A DNA stretch of 36,011 nt from Hyphomonadaceae bacterium (lineage in GTDB: Bacteria > Pseudomonadota > Alphaproteobacteria > Caulobacterales > Hyphomonadaceae): positions 1 through 36,011 of the forward strand of contig JALEGE010000002.1 of assembly GCA_022760335.1 (NCBI GenBank), given 5' to 3'. A program made the translations under genes and the position numbers. The notes under the pieces are model-generated. The model was not told where the DNA came from. It searched no databases and worked only from the letters and a program-made list of their open reading frames with translations. Position 1 is the first letter of the stretch. Each line of letters opens with the position of its first letter. Below, piece by piece: positions 15,309-23,540 of the stretch.

Positions 15309-18107
15309 GTGAACACCAAGCATCTGAATCTGAGCCAGTATTTGCTGAACGGTGCCGCCACAGGCTTGGCGCTCGCGGTTATCTTCGGCAGTCCGGCCAT
15401 CGCCCAGGAAACCGACGCGCCCGAAGTTACACAGGCTGCGGATGAGGATGAAGCCATTCTGCGGACCGTGACGGTCACCGGTATCCGTAGTTCGATTCAG
15501 AACTCGCTGGCGACCAAGCGGAACGCAACGTCGATCGTCGAGGCGATTTCCGCAGAAGACATCGGCAAACTGCCCGATCTTTCCATCGCCGACTCCCTGG
15601 CGCGCCTGCCCGGCGTGACGGCCCAGCGTGTGCGCGGCCGCTCCCAGCAGATCTCGATCCGCGGCCTGGGTCCGGATTTTTCTCTCGCACTTCTGAATGG
15701 GCGTGAAGTGGTTTCTTCGGGCAATAATCGCGGTGTAGAGTTTGACCAGTTCCCGTCCGAACTCATCGCGCAAGGCGTGGTCTACAAGACGCCGGACGCA
15801 ACGCTCGCGGCAACAGGCATTGCCGGATCGGTGGATCTGCGCACCGTGCGTCCGCTGGACTATACTGATCGTCGCATCAATCTGTCGGGCAAATATGTGC
15901 TCAACGACAATGGCGCGCTGAACCCCGATTTCGACGAAGACGGCTATCGCCTCTTCGGCTCCTATATCGACCAGAATGCCGAAGGCACGATTGGCTGGTC
16001 GCTGGGCGTGACGGTGCAGTCCAACCCGACCCATTTCTTCTCGCGCGAGCTGAAGACGAATTCCGGGCAGGTTTCCATCGACCCGGCGACGGGCCTCGTT
16101 TACCCCGCTGACAATCCGCGTACCGGTGTCGTCTCGCGTGAGTTTAAACGCACTTCGGTTGCCGGCTCGCTGCAGTTTGAGCCGACGGATCGCTGGCAGA
16201 CCAGCATTGATGGCTTTTACACAGATACCGAAGACGCTGGCATTTTCCGCGGCGTGGAAACGCCGCTTGCCTCCTGGTCGAATTCCGATCCGCAATTGAC
16301 CGGGATCACCGGCGACACGGGCTTTGCAGACAGCGCCACGTTCAGCAATGTAAACCCGATCCTGCGCACCGATACCGAGGGCAATACGGCGGAAATCTGG
16401 GCTTTGGGCATCAACACATCCTACGAGGTGTCCGACCGTCTCACGATCATGGGAGATCTCAGCCGGTCTGAACTTGATCGCTCGGATGTGGATTACGAGT
16501 CCTATGCTGGCACCGGATTTTCCGGCATGGGGCCCTATGACACCATGACCTTCACTCTGCCGGGCAGCGGCGAGTACTCCATCGACCATGATCTGGATTA
16601 TACTGATCCCTCGGTCATGCTGCTCACTGATCCGGGCGGCTGGGGCCAGGTCGGCTTTGTGCGCGAGCCGGATATTGAAGACGAGCTGACCCAGCTGCGC
16701 CTGCAGGCCGAGTATGATCTCGATGTGCCCTTCATCTCCGGCCTGACGGGTGGTGTGTTGATCACCGATCGCGAGAAATCCTTCACCGACAATGCCTATT
16801 TCGTGCGCGCTGGGGCTGGTTTTGTCGACGGCTCGCTGATGATCCCGGCGGACTCGATTATCGGTGTGACCGATAGTGGGTCCATCGGCTTTGATATCAT
16901 TGCCTATGACCCTTCCGGCCTGCGCAATGATGGCACCTATGTGCTGGAAGAGACCTCGGCCACGGCCTGGGTTGTCGATGAGGATATCAACACCTGGTAT
17001 GCCATGGCGGGTATCGATTACAGTTTGGGCCAGGTGCCGGTGACCGGCAATGTCGGCTTCCAGTATGTCGATGTCACCCAGGCCTCCACCGGCACGCTGG
17101 CTGGCTCGGGCGAGCAGACGGTTGAGTACAGCTATGAGGATGTTCTGCCGAGCCTGAACCTCAGCTTCGAGGTTGCCGACAGCACCTTCCTGCGCTTTGC
17201 CGCCGCGAAGACCGTGACCCGGCCGCGCCTGGATCAACTTGCTGCGAACCAGAGCTTTGAGCGCAATCCGGTGGTGTGTGGCGATAGCAATGCTGACGGC
17301 GTTCCAGATGGTGTGGCCGGCCAAAATCCGCCAGCCCAAACGTGCTATACCTTGAAAGGCGGTAACCCTTTCCTGGAGCCGTATCGCTCGACTTCATTCG
17401 ATGCCGCTGTCGAGAAATATTTCGGCGATGCCAGTGCGGTCTCCTTCGCGGTGTTCCACAAGGATCTGGAAGACTGGGTGATCGACCGTGTCGTCGTCGT
17501 GGATGCCACTCAGCAATATGGTGCTATCGGGCTCAGCGATTTCCTTGCGGCGAATCCGGAGATCGCGGCCACCCGTCTGGAAGGGCCGGTGAATTTCGCC
17601 GATGGGTCCATTTCCGGCTATGAGGCGACGTTGCGTCTGAGCCTGGACGATGTCCTGCCGGGCACGCTGGAGGGCCTGGGCTTCGGTGCCAGCTACACCT
17701 ATGCCGACAATGGCCTGGAAGACGAAAATGGAAATGAAATCAGTATTCCAGGCTATTCCGACACAGTCTGGTCAGGCGATGTCTATTATGAAAACTTCGG
17801 TTTCCGCGGGAAACTGAGTGCGCGCTATCGCTCCGGCTTCCTTTCGGAAGTCCAGCAATTCAATGGCATGCTTGATAATGCCCAGGCCGTTGAGGAGACC
17901 ATCATCGATGCCCAGATCGGGTATGAATGGGAGAGCGGCCCGCTGGAAGGCTTCTCGGTGAACCTGGAAATCTTCAACCTGACCGATGAGCCCTTTGCCA
18001 CTGAGAACGACATCTTCAACGCAAATGGAGATGGTGTGGGCACCTTTGTCAGCCGCCATGAGCTGTATGGCACGACCTACAACTTCACGGTCGCCAAGCG
18101 GTTCTGA
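15309..18107 (+). CDS. TonB-dependent receptor (MalA-like)
   Basis: A 932-residue outer-membrane receptor. The GTG at 15309 is chosen because GGGAGGA lies 5 bases upstream and the product opens with a signal peptide ending near 'AIAQE'. A TonB-box-like 'TVTVTGIRSS' is followed by the plug domain (about 65-190; 'ISIRGLGPDFSLALLNGREV') and a long beta barrel ending in the terminal Phe of 'VAKRF'. The architecture fits the large Xanthomonas/Caulobacter receptor family, whose member MalA transports maltodextrins in C. crescentus. Here it should bring alpha-glucan oligosaccharides into the periplasm for the GH97 and GH13 enzymes. Two operator-like sites precede it, and an intrinsic terminator follows it. 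Confidence 0.94.
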   Translation: MNTKHLNLSQYLLNGAATGLALAVIFGSPAIAQETDAPEVTQAADEDEAILRTVTVTGIRSSIQNSLATKRNATSIVEAISAEDIGKLPDLSIADSLARLPGVTAQRVRGRSQQISIRGLGPDFSLALLNGREVVSSGNNRGVEFDQFPSELIAQGVVYKTPDATLAATGIAGSVDLRTVRPLDYTDRRINLSGKYVLNDNGALNPDFDEDGYRLFGSYIDQNAEGTIGWSLGVTVQSNPTHFFSRELKTNSGQVSIDPATGLVYPADNPRTGVVSREFKRTSVAGSLQFEPTDRWQTSIDGFYTDTEDAGIFRGVETPLASWSNSDPQLTGITGDTGFADSATFSNVNPILRTDTEGNTAEIWALGINTSYEVSDRLTIMGDLSRSELDRSDVDYESYAGTGFSGMGPYDTMTFTLPGSGEYSIDHDLDYTDPSVMLLTDPGGWGQVGFVREPDIEDELTQLRLQAEYDLDVPFISGLTGGVLITDREKSFTDNAYFVRAGAGFVDGSLMIPADSIIGVTDSGSIGFDIIAYDPSGLRNDGTYVLEETSATAWVVDEDINTWYAMAGIDYSLGQVPVTGNVGFQYVDVTQASTGTLAGSGEQTVEYSYEDVLPSLNLSFEVADSTFLRFAAAKTVTRPRLDQLAANQSFERNPVVCGDSNADGVPDGVAGQNPPAQTCYTLKGGNPFLEPYRSTSFDAAVEKYFGDASAVSFAVFHKDLEDWVIDRVVVVDATQQYGAIGLSDFLAANPEIAATRLEGPVNFADGSISGYEATLRLSLDDVLPGTLEGLGFGASYTYADNGLEDENGNEISIPGYSDTVWSGDVYYENFGFRGKLSARYRSGFLSEVQQFNGMLDNAQAVEETIIDAQIGYEWESGPLEGFSVNLEIFNLTDEPFATENDIFNANGDGVGTFVSRHELYGTTYNFTVAKRF

Positions 18108-18132
18108 TCGTGCCGGCCTGGATTGAAACGGG

Positions 18133-18160
18133 AAGGCTCGCCCAGGTGGCGGGCCTTTTC
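18133..18160 (+). terminator. Intrinsic terminator after the receptor gene
   Basis: A 10-bp stem AAGGCTCGCC/GGCGGGCCTT (one G-U pair) with a 5-base loop is followed by a short T tract. It sits 25 bp past the receptor stop and 21 bp before the first halogenase-like gene. It probably reduces, rather than abolishes, transcription into that gene, as no separate promoter is obvious in the remaining gap. Confidence 0.7.
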
Positions 18161-18181
18161 CATTTCCGGTAGGAATAACCC

Positions 18182-19693
18182 ATGCAAACCCAGCATATTC
18201 AGCGTGTGGTGATTGTCGGCGGCGGTACGGCTGGCTGGATTGCTGCAGCCGCCATGTCGAAACTGCTCTCGTCGAATGTCTCGATCACGTTGGTGGAATC
18301 CGAGGTCATCGGCACAGTCGGGGTGGGTGAGGCGACGATCCCGCAGATCCGTCGGTTGAACGGCATTCTGGGTCTGAGCGAGGATGAGGTGCTGGCCGCC
18401 ACTCAGGGTACGTTCAAGCTGGGCATCGAATTCAACAATTGGGGCCGGATTGGCGATCGTTATCTGCACACATTCGGCGATGCGGGCATCAACCTCGCCG
18501 GCTTGCACTTTCACCAATACTGGCTGCGCGCGCGGGCGGAAGGCGGCACGGCGAGCCTGTGGGACTATTCGTTTCATCACAGGGCCGCCTATGCCCATAA
18601 ATTCGGCCGGTTGGAGCGGGTTGGCAACACACCGATGACGGGCCTTGCCTATGCCTTCCATTTCGATGCCGGGCTCTATGCGCGCTATCTGCGCTCCTAT
18701 GCCGAAGCCAGGGGCGTTACGCGCATTGAAGGCAAGGTGGTGGATGTCGCGCTGGAGCCTGAGCGCGGACATATCGCCTCTGTCACGCTGGAAAGCGGCG
18801 CGCAGGTGGAGGGGGAGCTGTTCGTCGATTGCTCCGGCTTTCGCGGCCTGTTGATCGGCGACGCACTTGGTGTGGAGTATCAGGACTGGAGCCACTGGCT
18901 ACCGTGCAATCGTGCATTGGCCGTGGCGAGTGCGCGGACGGAACCGCTGCTCCCTTACACCAGATCCACCGCCCATGAGGCCGGATGGCAATGGCGCATC
19001 CCCCTGCAACACCGCACGGGCAATGGCCATGTGTTCTGCGACAGCTTTACCAGCGAGGATGCCGCCGCCAGCACGCTACTCGCCAATCTCGATGGCACGC
19101 CACTTTCAGACCCGCGGCCGTTGCGCTTCACCACGGGGCGGCGCGCGGTTTTCTGGGAAAAGAACTGTGTCGCGATCGGGCTTTCGAGCGGCTTTCTGGA
19201 ACCTCTGGAATCCACCAGCATTCATCTCATCCAGTCGAATGTCTCGCGCCTGATCGAGCTCTTTCCCACGCGCGCATTTCATCCGGCCCATGCGGCGCTG
19301 TACAATGAGCAGACCGCCCATGAGATCGAGCTGGTGCGCGATTTTCTGATCCTGCACTATCATCTCAACCAGCGAGACGATTCCGAGTTCTGGCGCTATT
19401 GCGCCAATATGGACATTCCGGATTCCCTGCAGGCCAAGATGGACCTGTTTGCGGCCACGGGCCTTCTCCACAAAGAGCCGGAAGATCTGTTCCGCGAATC
19501 AAGCTGGGTGCAGGTGATGCTGGGGCAGAATCTGATGCCGGCGGGCTATCACGAAATGGCAAACCGGCTGCGTCCGGACCAGCTTCGCGACTTCCTTGCG
19601 CAGGTGCAGACCATCATCGCCAAGGCCACAAGCGGCCTGCCGGCCCATGGCGACTTCATTGCGGCTCACTGCAGGACGCCGGCCGCGCAATAG
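18182..19693 (+). CDS. Tryptophan-halogenase-family flavoprotein 1
   Basis: A 503-residue FAD-dependent halogenase-family protein. It has the FAD motif GGGTAG (13-18), GEATIP (49-54), the catalytic Lys79 (TFKLGI), the WQWRIP box (269-274) and the Glu of PLEST (Glu343). The Lys and Glu match the two catalytic residues of the tryptophan 7-halogenase PrnA almost by number. Members next to TonB receptors and glycosidases are common in Caulobacter, Brevundimonas and Xanthomonas; some purified relatives halogenate (mostly brominate) free indoles, but the native role is unknown. An AGGA ribosome site precedes the ATG. It follows the receptor gene after a terminator and overlaps the convergent paralogue by 28 bp. 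No flavin reductase gene is nearby. Confidence 0.92.
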   Translation: MQTQHIQRVVIVGGGTAGWIAAAAMSKLLSSNVSITLVESEVIGTVGVGEATIPQIRRLNGILGLSEDEVLAATQGTFKLGIEFNNWGRIGDRYLHTFGDAGINLAGLHFHQYWLRARAEGGTASLWDYSFHHRAAYAHKFGRLERVGNTPMTGLAYAFHFDAGLYARYLRSYAEARGVTRIEGKVVDVALEPERGHIASVTLESGAQVEGELFVDCSGFRGLLIGDALGVEYQDWSHWLPCNRALAVASARTEPLLPYTRSTAHEAGWQWRIPLQHRTGNGHVFCDSFTSEDAAASTLLANLDGTPLSDPRPLRFTTGRRAVFWEKNCVAIGLSSGFLEPLESTSIHLIQSNVSRLIELFPTRAFHPAHAALYNEQTAHEIELVRDFLILHYHLNQRDDSEFWRYCANMDIPDSLQAKMDLFAATGLLHKEPEDLFRESSWVQVMLGQNLMPAGYHEMANRLRPDQLRDFLAQVQTIIAKATSGLPAHGDFIAAHCRTPAAQ

Positions 19694-19720
19694 CGCGCGA
19701 TGAAATCCTCATGGGCCGGC
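19639..19720. repeat. Inverted repeat at the halogenase gene junction
   Basis: Perfect 11-bp arms GCCGGCCCATG (19639-19649) and CATGGGCCGGC (19710-19720) flank the overlapping gene ends. They arise because both convergent paralogues encode the same C-terminal motif (PAH.DFIA..C). The structure could form a stem in both transcripts and help end transcription, but lacks a T tract. Confidence 0.6.
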
Positions 19721-21183
19721 ATGGCGGCGACGGCCTCGGCCATGGCCCGGCGAATATCGGCCAGGCGCTCAGCTGCGGGAACCAGTGTGCGCATTGAGGC
19801 GAGCGCAGGCGCGCGCGCGGGCACAATGCCCTGGCCGAGATAAACAGCGATCCAGCTGGGATTGTGGAACAGCTCCCGCTCATCAGACACCAGACGGCCC
19901 TCACGCCGGAAATGGTCGATCTTGTAGGCCAGGCGCTCCGGGATCTCCATCTCGGCGCAATAGCGCCAAAGCGCGCTGTCGCGACGTTCGGTGGCCTTGT
20001 AGTGCAGGATCAGAAAGTCGCGGATGCGCTCATACTCGGCGATGGTGAGCGCGTTGTATTCCTCCGCCAGCAGGGGCGACATGTCCTTGCCGGGGAAGAG
20101 CGCGAGGAGGCGCATGATGCCATACTGGATCAGGTGCAGGCTGGTGGATTCCAGCGGCTCCATGAAGCCGGCGGAAAGCCCGATGGCGACGCAGTTCCCG
20201 TTCCAGAATTTCTTCCGCCGCCCTGTGGTGAAGCGCAGCTGGCGCGGCTCACCCAGCGGGGCGCCGTCGAGATTATCCAGCAGGGTGGCTGTCGCCTCAT
20301 CCTCGCTGATAAACCGGCTGCAATAGACATAGCCGTTTCCGGTTCTGTGCTGCAGGGGGATGCGCCATTGCCAGCCGGCCTCGCGCGCAGTGGATCGGGT
20401 ATAGGGCAGGGCATGACTGGTCTTCTCGCATCCTACCGCGACAGCCCGGTTGCAGGGCAGCCAGTGGCTCCAATCCTCATATCCGGTTTCCAGAGTCTGC
20501 TCGATGAGACGGCCGAAAAATCCCGTGCAGTCCACGAACAACTCGCCGGGATAAGATTGGCCGCTCTCAACCCGTACCGCTGAGATATGCCCTGTCTCGC
20601 CATCGCGGAGCACCTCCACAACCCGCCCTTCAACGCGCGTCACCCCGCGCGCTTCGGCATAACCGCGCAGATACTGCGTATAGAGCGTGGCGTCGAAATG
20701 ATAGGCATAATCGAAGCTGGACTGGATCATCCGTTTGTCGCGCGCGGGATGGTCAAACTTGCCGGCTGTCGCGGCCGCCCAAGCCATGGAATAGGCATCG
20801 ATCGGTGTCGGATCGCCCGCCAGATGTTCGCGCATCCAGTAATGATAGAAGGGCACCTGGTCGAACTCGGCGCCATATTGGCCAAAGGGGTGGAAATAGC
20901 TGTCTCCGAGCTGTGCCCAGTCGGCAAACTGGATGCCCAGTTTGAATGTGCCCTGGGTTTCGCGCACGAAGGTGGCCTCATCAATGCCCAGGCGTTGGTT
21001 GAAATACTTGATCGGCGGGATCGTGGCCTCGCCTACACCCACTGTGCCGATGGCCTCTGATTCGATCAGCGTGATCTTGCAGGCCGGGCCAACCGCATGT
21101 GCGAGCGCTGCGGCGGTCATCCAGCCGGCAGAACCGCCTCCAACGATGACAATTGAGCCGATATTGCGCGATGAGGCCTGCAT
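19666..21183 (-). CDS. Tryptophan-halogenase-family flavoprotein 2
   Basis: A 505-residue paralogue of the gene at 18182. It has the FAD motif GGGSAG (15-20), GEATIP, catalytic Lys81 in TFKLGI, a WQWRIP box and PLESTS with the catalytic Glu. An insertion near residues 115-150 (around 'HLAGDPTPIDAYSMAW') is longer than in its partner and lies where substrate-binding differences would be expected. The ATG at 21183 has an AGGAG ribosome site. It reads toward its paralogue and shares 28 bp with it at the 3' ends. Its promoter lies in the 21184-21342 gap shared with zwf. The biological substrate is unknown; association with alpha-glucan uptake is by location only. Confidence 0.92.
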   Translation of the reverse strand: MQASSRNIGSIVIVGGGSAGWMTAAALAHAVGPACKITLIESEAIGTVGVGEATIPPIKYFNQRLGIDEATFVRETQGTFKLGIQFADWAQLGDSYFHPFGQYGAEFDQVPFYHYWMREHLAGDPTPIDAYSMAWAAATAGKFDHPARDKRMIQSSFDYAYHFDATLYTQYLRGYAEARGVTRVEGRVVEVLRDGETGHISAVRVESGQSYPGELFVDCTGFFGRLIEQTLETGYEDWSHWLPCNRAVAVGCEKTSHALPYTRSTAREAGWQWRIPLQHRTGNGYVYCSRFISEDEATATLLDNLDGAPLGEPRQLRFTTGRRKKFWNGNCVAIGLSAGFMEPLESTSLHLIQYGIMRLLALFPGKDMSPLLAEEYNALTIAEYERIRDFLILHYKATERRDSALWRYCAEMEIPERLAYKIDHFRREGRLVSDERELFHNPSWIAVYLGQGIVPARAPALASMRTLVPAAERLADIRRAMAEAVAAMPAHEDFIARYCAAGVLQ

Positions 21184-21268
21184 CGCTTCTCCTCTCCCGT
21201 GTTTTTCTTTAGTTTAAAGCAGAACTCAACTGTGTGGCGAGAGCTGTGCTGGTCTACCAGCTATGACC

Positions 21269-21284
21269 TCGCAACCAGTTGCAA
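21269..21284 (-). promoter_or_regulatory. Operator-like site 5 (zwf/halogenase gap)
   Basis: A perfect 12-bp inverted repeat GCAAC-CA-GTTGC (21271-21282). Read on the minus strand it is TTGCAACTGGTTGCGA, keeping TTGCA.....TTGCGA of the four sugar-gene sites, with a different centre. It lies between the divergent halogenase 2 and zwf genes and could bring the Entner-Doudoroff operon under the same or a related LacI regulator. Confidence 0.5.
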
Positions 21285-21319
21285 ATCCGGTGTAGTTTCC
21301 GCATAGGAATGCGAGATAA

Positions 21320-21336
21320 ATGTTGTGCGCTAACAT
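21320..21336. promoter_or_regulatory. Second inverted site before zwf
   Basis: ATGTTGTGCGCTAACAT has 5-bp inverted arms ATGTT/AACAT around GTGCGCT. This resembles the ATGTTA..TAACAT operators of several sugar-acid LacI/GntR-type repressors. It lies just before the possible zwf starts. Weak on its own. Confidence 0.35.
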
Positions 21337-21342
21337 CCAGCT

Positions 21343-22839
21343 TTGAAGCGGTGCGCCCAACCAGAGGAGGACATCCCCATCGCCGAGTTCATACCTGTAG
21401 ATCTGTTCGAGATCGTCATCTTCGGAGGAACCGGTGATCTGTCCCAGAGAAAGCTTCTGCCCGCGCTCTTCCACCGCTGGAAGGACGGGCAGGTGCCGGA
21501 GGGAAGCCGGATCATCGGATCGGCCCGTACCGACATGGATACAGACGGCTATGTCGCCTTTGCCAAGGAGGCTTGCCAGCGTGCCCAGGGCGAGGATTGG
21601 AAAGAGAGTGAGTGGACCGAATTCGCCAAACTGCTCGACTATCAGGCCCTTGATGCCACCGACCCCAAGGCAGATTGGAAGGAGCTGAAAGGCAAGCTTT
21701 CAAAGAATGTCCCGGTGCGTGTGTTCTATCTGGCCACATCGCCGCGGCTATATGTCGAGATCTGCGGGGCTGTGTCACGCGCCGGGCTGATTACGCCCGA
21801 TACACGTGTTGTGCTGGAAAAACCGATTGGCACCAATCTCGCCTCGGCTCAGGAAATCAATGAAGGCGTCTGCGCTTATTTCGACGAACATCAAATCTAT
21901 CGGATCGATCATTATCTCGGCAAGGAAACGGTACAAAACCTGATGGTGCTGCGTTTTGCCAATCTCCTTATGGAGCCGGTCTGGAACCGCGCAGCGGTGG
22001 ATCATGTGCAGATCACCGTGGCCGAGGATCTCGGGCTGGAAGGCCGGGCAGGGTATTATGACCGCTCCGGTGCCCTGCGCGACATGGTGCAAAACCACCT
22101 CCTGCAATTGCTCTGTTTGACGGCCATGGAGCCGCCGGCCACGCTGGAAGGCGATGATGTCCGCACCGAGAAGATCAAGGTGCTGCAGGCCCTGCGCCGG
22201 TTCACGCCCGCCATGGCGGAGAAGAACTCGGTGCGCGGGCAGTACACGGCCGGTATGGTGAAGGGTAAACCTGTGAAAGGTTACCTGGAAGAACTGGAAG
22301 ATGGGCAGAGCGATACGGAGACCTTCGTAGCCATCAAGACCGAGATCGAGAACTGGCGCTGGGCCGGCGTGCCCTTTTATTTGCGTACGGGCAAGCGCAT
22401 GGCCTCGCGCCGGTCTGACATTGTCATCCAGTTCAAGCCCGTGCCACACTCGATCTTCGGCGACAGCGAGACCCAGGCCAACCGGCTGGTGATCCGCCTG
22501 CAGCCCGATGAAGGCGTGCGCCTGTTCGTGCAGATCAAGGAGCCGGGCCCTGGCGGGCTGCGCATCAAGTCCCTGCCGCTGAATCTCTCCTATGCGGAGA
22601 ATTTCACGGTGCGGTACCCAGATGCCTATGAGCGGCTTTTGATGGATGTCGTGCGTGGCAATCTCGCCCTGTTCATGCGCCGCGATGAGGTGGAGGCGGC
22701 CTGGGCCTGGATCGACGAGCTGATCGAAGCCTGGGAAGAGAAGGAGTTGCAGGTGGAGTCTTACGCCGCCGGTAGCGACGGGCCGGTGTCTTCGGCTGTC
22801 ATGATGGAACGCGACAGCCGCAAATGGTGGGGCCAATGA
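21343..22839 (+). CDS. zwf: Glucose-6-phosphate dehydrogenase
   Basis: A glucose-6-phosphate 1-dehydrogenase that oxidises G6P to 6-phosphogluconolactone with NAD(P)+. From the first conventional start it is 498 residues. The Rossmann motif GGTGDLS is at 28-34, and the active-site signature RIDHYLGK at 187-194. The frame has no ATG or GTG near the family's normal N-terminus. The only standard start is a TTG at 21343 without a ribosome site. A perfect AGAGGAGG (21363-21370) points instead to an ATC at 21379, which would give the expected N-terminus (AEFIPVDLFEIVIFGGTGDL). I list the TTG as the outer limit and consider 21379 more likely. First gene of zwf-pgl-edd-glk; overlaps pgl by ATGA. Confidence 0.96.
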   Translation: MKRCAQPEEDIPIAEFIPVDLFEIVIFGGTGDLSQRKLLPALFHRWKDGQVPEGSRIIGSARTDMDTDGYVAFAKEACQRAQGEDWKESEWTEFAKLLDYQALDATDPKADWKELKGKLSKNVPVRVFYLATSPRLYVEICGAVSRAGLITPDTRVVLEKPIGTNLASAQEINEGVCAYFDEHQIYRIDHYLGKETVQNLMVLRFANLLMEPVWNRAAVDHVQITVAEDLGLEGRAGYYDRSGALRDMVQNHLLQLLCLTAMEPPATLEGDDVRTEKIKVLQALRRFTPAMAEKNSVRGQYTAGMVKGKPVKGYLEELEDGQSDTETFVAIKTEIENWRWAGVPFYLRTGKRMASRRSDIVIQFKPVPHSIFGDSETQANRLVIRLQPDEGVRLFVQIKEPGPGGLRIKSLPLNLSYAENFTVRYPDAYERLLMDVVRGNLALFMRRDEVEAAWAWIDELIEAWEEKELQVESYAAGSDGPVSSAVMMERDSRKWWGQ

Positions 22840-23540
22840 CCGGCACGCCAGCATTTGCGGTCTGCGACAGTCGTGAAGCAGCAGCCGATCATATCGCCTA
22901 TCTGCTTGAAGGCGCACTGCGGGCGCAACTCACTCTGCAAGGTCGGGCGAGCCTGCTTTTATCCGGGGGCTCCACGCCCGGGCCAGTGTTCGACCGGCTC
23001 GCAACCGTCGAGCTCAACTGGAGCGCTGTAACGGTCGGCCTGGTGGATGAACGCTGGGTGCCTGATGAGCTTGGTGGCTCAAATGCAGCCCTGTTGCGTC
23101 AAACCTTGCTGACCGGGCGGGCCGAAGCGGCCCGTTTTGTGCCCATGTACAATGGAGCGGCGAGCCCTGCTGAGGGGCTCGTGGAGGCGGAGGCGGCCTA
23201 TGCGCCCTTGTTTGAGGTGCCGCCGCTGGTCTTGTTGGGCATGGGGCCGGATGGCCATACCGCATCCTGGTTTCCTGGCGCCAAGGGTCTGGTTGAAGCC
23301 TTGGACACAGGCCACTCTCATATGCTGGCTGCCATTGATGCCACGGGTGCGCCCGTCGCGGGTGACATGCCTCATCGCATGACGGTAACAGCTGCTGCGA
23401 TTGCGCGCGCCTGTTTCGCTGTGTTGTACATTACCGGAGAGGAAAAGCGTGCCGTCCTTGAAAACACGGGCGCGAACCTGCCGATCCATCATGCCGAGCG
23501 TGTGCTCGGCGACAAGCTGAAGGAGGTCTGGGCGCCATGA
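22836..23540 (+). CDS. pgl: 6-phosphogluconolactonase
   Basis: A 234-residue DevB/SOL-type 6-phosphogluconolactonase that hydrolyses the Zwf product to 6-phosphogluconate in the cytoplasm. Signature elements are '[13 protein letters not shown]', '[10 protein letters not shown]' and '[16 protein letters not shown]'. The start at 22836 forms an ATGA overlap with the zwf stop; an upstream in-frame start would overlap zwf further and adds four residues without support. Coupled both upstream (zwf) and downstream (edd), so expression should be stoichiometric with them. Confidence 0.96.
   Translation: MTGTPAFAVCDSREAAADHIAYLLEGALRAQLTLQGRASLLLSGGSTPGPVFDRLATVELNWSAVTVGLVDERWVPDELGGSNAALLRQTLLTGRAEAARFVPMYNGAASPAEGLVEAEAAYAPLFEVPPLVLLGMGPDGHTASWFPGAKGLVEALDTGHSHMLAAIDATGAPVAGDMPHRMTVTAAAIARACFAVLYITGEEKRAVLENTGANLPIHHAERVLGDKLKEVWAP

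Noticed and set aside
15285-17339. 684-residue minus-strand open frame opposite the receptor
   Set aside because: Antisense shadow; the receptor has signal peptide, plug and terminal Phe on the plus strand.
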